Source: Conidiobolus incongruus B7586 (Eukaryota; Entomophthoromycota; Entomophthoromycetes; Entomophthorales; Conidiobolaceae). From it: 10,563 bases of DNA. The stretch spans positions 1-10,563 of the forward strand of contig JNEM01011688.1 of assembly GCA_000697335.1 (NCBI GenBank). The letters run 5' to 3'. Position 1 is the stretch's first letter. Each line of letters begins with the position of its first letter. The notes under the pieces are model-generated. The model did not search any database and was not told the origin of the DNA. It worked only from the letters and a program-made list of their open reading frames with translations. Below, one piece after another: positions 7,851 through 10,563 of the stretch. Position numbers and translations under genes: made by a program.

Positions 7851-10212
7851 TTTAAAATAAAAGTTTAAGGTAATATTCTATATTTCAATTTTTTAAAAAA
7901 TCATAATTTTATTACTTAAAATAATAATTAATTTCTTAACTTTCAAATATATTATATGTTTTGAAAGATTATTTATATATAGAATATATATGAAAATAAA
8001 TATTTTGAAACTATATATATCTATTTTTAATTTTAATTATTTTTTATTAAAATATTTTAATTTTAAAATTTATAGTTAAATTAATCACATTTAAATTAAA
8101 TAGTGATCATCATAAGGTTTATATTTTTGTATTTTTAAAAATTAACCATAAACCCTTTAAAATCATTTAAAACTTATAAACAGCTTATAGAGATGGTGTT
8201 TTATTTAAAACTACCATATACCATTAGATTTGTGATTTTAAAGCTAAAAGGGACATTATTTAAAATTTACTAAAATTTTAAAAACTAATTTTTATAATAA
8301 TTTTTTTATTTTTTAATAAAATAAGAAAAATATATTAACAAATAGTTTTTTATTTCAGTTAAAGAATTATTAAAGTAATTTATTATTAAATATATTAGCA
8401 TATTATATATACTTAAGTTTAAACTTAAATTAATTAATATAAATATAAAATAAATATTTAATAATTTAATAAAACCCTAAAAGAAAAATATAGTAATTAT
8501 AATTAAATCAAACTTATTAAAATATAACTAAAAACAAAAGTTTTATAATAAGTACTTATATTATTTTAAATTTGAAATAATGGGAATTTTTTTAATTTCT
8601 GATTTTTTTAAGATATTATTAATTTGAAATTAATAAATATATACAAAGTAAATAAGAAATTATATATCTTTAATATATATATATATATTACTTTATAATT
8701 TAAATAATAAGAATTTTTTGCAATTGAAAAAAATAAAGATTTTAATATATAAAAAGTAAAAATAAATATATAATATAGAATTAACAGTTTTTTTTATTTT
8801 TAATAACTTTTTATTATACTTTTAATAAAGCTTTAATACTTAAAAAATAATTCTTTTTATCAAAAACTAAAATTTAATATTTTACAAATTAATTAAATTT
8901 TCTTATAGAAATTTTCTTTCCTATAAGCTAATTTTTTAATTACTTAAAATAATTATAAATATATAGGTTATAATTTAAAAAATATATTAGATATAGTAGT
9001 TTTTTCTAGTTATTTGTAATTAGAAAGTTTTTTATAACTTTAAATTTATGTATTTTATAATTATTATGCAAAAATAATAAGTTTTCTTAAATTATATTGA
9101 GAATATTTATTAAAAATAGTTTTATTTAAAAAAGAAATATAAAGTTTATTATTAATTAATTTTCCTTTAAGAATTAAATAAAAGTAGCATATATTATTAT
9201 AATTTATTATAATAGTTAACATTTATTTATTAATAAAGTGTTTAATTAAAGTAATTTATAAAAGGGGTTGATTTAACTTAATCCAACATTTTAATTTATA
9301 TTTTAACAAAAGATTATACAAAAGAATTTAAAATTCATCAATTATAATAATTTATTATAAAAGCTTTAGTTTTTAATTATATCTTAGTAAATTTTATTTA
9401 ACAATAGCTACTCTAATTTTTTTAACTTTTAATTAAATTATAAGGTATTTATTTTATATTTTTATTATTTAATTTTAATTTAAACTTTAATATATATAAA
9501 ATACTTATATAACTAATATTAAATTATTTTGATAATTCACTAATTAAAATAAAAATATCTTTTTAAATATAATTTTTTATTTTATTAATAATTAATGAAG
9601 TAATAGTTAAAATTAATCTTTTAAATTTTAACAGGTTTTAAATAGTTTCTCCTTTAATTTTAAAGTAATTAACTTTATAATAAATTGTTGATTTAAATAA
9701 TGCTTTATTATTAAAAGTTATTTATAAATTTTTAATAATTTTAAATGGTTAGTGGGTAAGTTTTATTAATATTATAATAAAAAACTTCTATTGGTTATTA
9801 TTTAGCTTAAATATAATTAAATTAAACAATTAATTTTAAAAAATTAATTTTTTAATCAAAAAAATTATTATATATATATTAACCTAGAAAAATAAGTTAT
9901 AAAATAAAAATCACTTATATATTTACTTATAATTTAAATAATTCTGAACTAAATTAATTTAAATTCAAATATATAATTAAAGTATATCAATTGATTATAA
10001 AGGGTTATATTTAATTATATTTAATATATTATTGGTTAATATATCAAATCTTAAATTTTAAATAAGATAAATTATAAATTTGTGGGTTTAAGAGTTAAAA
10101 GGGTATATAAAACAAAAATTACTTAAATTTTTTTTCTTTTATTAAATTATATATATATATATTAATATTATTATTGTAAATTATTATTTTAAATAATATT
10201 AATATTAAAATA
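7851..10212. other. extremely AT-rich block, probably worn transposon DNA
   Basis: From about 7850 G+C drops sharply; counted 60-base lines such as 8761-8820, 9421-9480 and 9541-9600 hold only 5-8%, while lines near 1900 hold about 25%. No coding frame is readable. The block runs straight into the Tc1-like transposase remnant at its right end, so part of it is probably the 5' end of that element or older nested copies. No terminal inverted repeat could be fixed. The hairpin at 8153-8252 is the only clear structure. Confidence 0.5.
8153..8252. repeat. nested imperfect palindrome (about 100 bp)
   Basis: An inner hairpin pairs ATGGT-GTTTT (8193-8202) with AAAAC-T-ACCAT (8207-8217), with one unpaired base and a tiny loop. 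An outer arm pairs CCC-TTTAAAATCA (8153-8165) with TGATTTTAAAG...GGG (8233-8252), where the right arm carries about seven extra bases. Both arms share nearly the same centre (about 8202-8205). This suggests one old palindromic unit, such as a MITE or the paired ends of a transposon, rather than two accidents. The G+C in the arms stands out against the block. Confidence 0.4.
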
Positions 10213-10563
10213 CCTAAATCCCTCTCTAAAAAGATTTACTTATATATTAATCAACTCTATAATAAAGGTAAATCAACTTATAAGATTGCTGGAATTATTA
10301 ATGTTAGCTAATTTATGATAGTTAAAGTTATTAAAAATTATAGTAAAAATATATTTAAACTTAAACTTAAATATGTTAAGATTATAAATAAACATGATAA
10401 AAGGTATATTTATAAATTAGTTAATATAAGTAAATGTAATACTATATTAGAAATATAAAAAAAATTATAAAACCATAAAAGAATATTAGTTAGTACTAAT
10501 ACTATTATATATTTTTTATATTATAATAAATACTACTTATATTTTAAAAATACACCCCTAATT
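10213..10563 (+). pseudogene. Tc1-like transposase, N-terminal part, broken and cut by the window end
   Basis: One frame from 10213 to the last base reads as the DNA-binding half of a Tc1-family transposase. It shows LSKKIYLYINQLYNKGKSTY, then KIAGIINVS (the first helix-turn-helix, usually ...KIAKILNVSQSTV), KVIKNYSKN, a Lys-rich linker, HDKRYIYKLVN (second helix-turn-helix), and later KRILVSTNTI and FKNTPLI, matching the usual VSTNTIRR...RKKPLI segment. The frame is kept throughout, but TAA stops lie at 10309-10311, 10456-10458 and 10468-10470. Each sits where Gln or Arg is usual, consistent with C-to-T decay. No ATG precedes the homology, and an in-frame TAA lies at 10177-10179. The DDE catalytic domain would lie beyond the window. 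It is surely nonfunctional. Confidence 0.78.

Noticed and set aside
1-10563. Assignment to a microsporidian, suggested by AT richness and mariner-type elements
   Set aside because: The two genes carry many short spliceosomal introns, which microsporidia mostly lack, and intergenic spaces are long.
1-10563. CRISPR arrays, bacterial operons or phage-type systems
   Set aside because: No regularly spaced repeats were seen, and the split genes and transposon types are eukaryotic.

Overview
The window is extremely AT-rich eukaryotic nuclear DNA with short spliceosomal introns (about 49-69 nt, GT...AG). The most informative gene is the TFIIIB subunit Bdp1. Its N-terminal signature and SANT domain, the tiny introns and the decayed Tc1/mariner DNA transposons together suggest an AT-rich, probably early-diverging fungus or fungus-like eukaryote. 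This placement is inference; the species cannot be read from the window.

Layout. Positions 1-341 hold the C-terminal part of a broken mariner (D34D) transposase. Positions 342-3039 are AT-rich and geneless, with a richer patch (about 1065-1365) that looks like the worn protease region of an old LTR retroelement, plus two pairs of short inverted repeats. Positions 3040-4566 carry a four-exon gene for Bdp1 (457 aa when spliced). Positions 5115-5832 carry a second, five-exon reading (159 aa) on the same strand. It repeats the N-terminal signature of Bdp1, shares its first two intron positions and phases, and has a later LNS-x5-L motif, but it has no SANT domain. From 5833 to about 7850 the DNA is AT-rich and noncoding apart from a G+C-richer island at 6221-6493 that may be a decayed gene or transposase. 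From about 7850 to the end G+C falls to roughly 5-13% in sampled lines. This block holds a nested hairpin (8153-8252) and, at 10213-10563, the N-terminal part of a Tc1-like transposase with in-frame stops, running off the window.

The two host genes form a tandem pair. Bdp1 joins TBP and Brf1 in TFIIIB, which places RNA polymerase III on tRNA and 5S genes. The neighbouring SANT-less copy is either a degenerating duplicate or a short paralogue keeping only the N-terminal region. This pair is the most noteworthy feature. The rest is transposon wreckage, largely worn down by transitions towards A and T.
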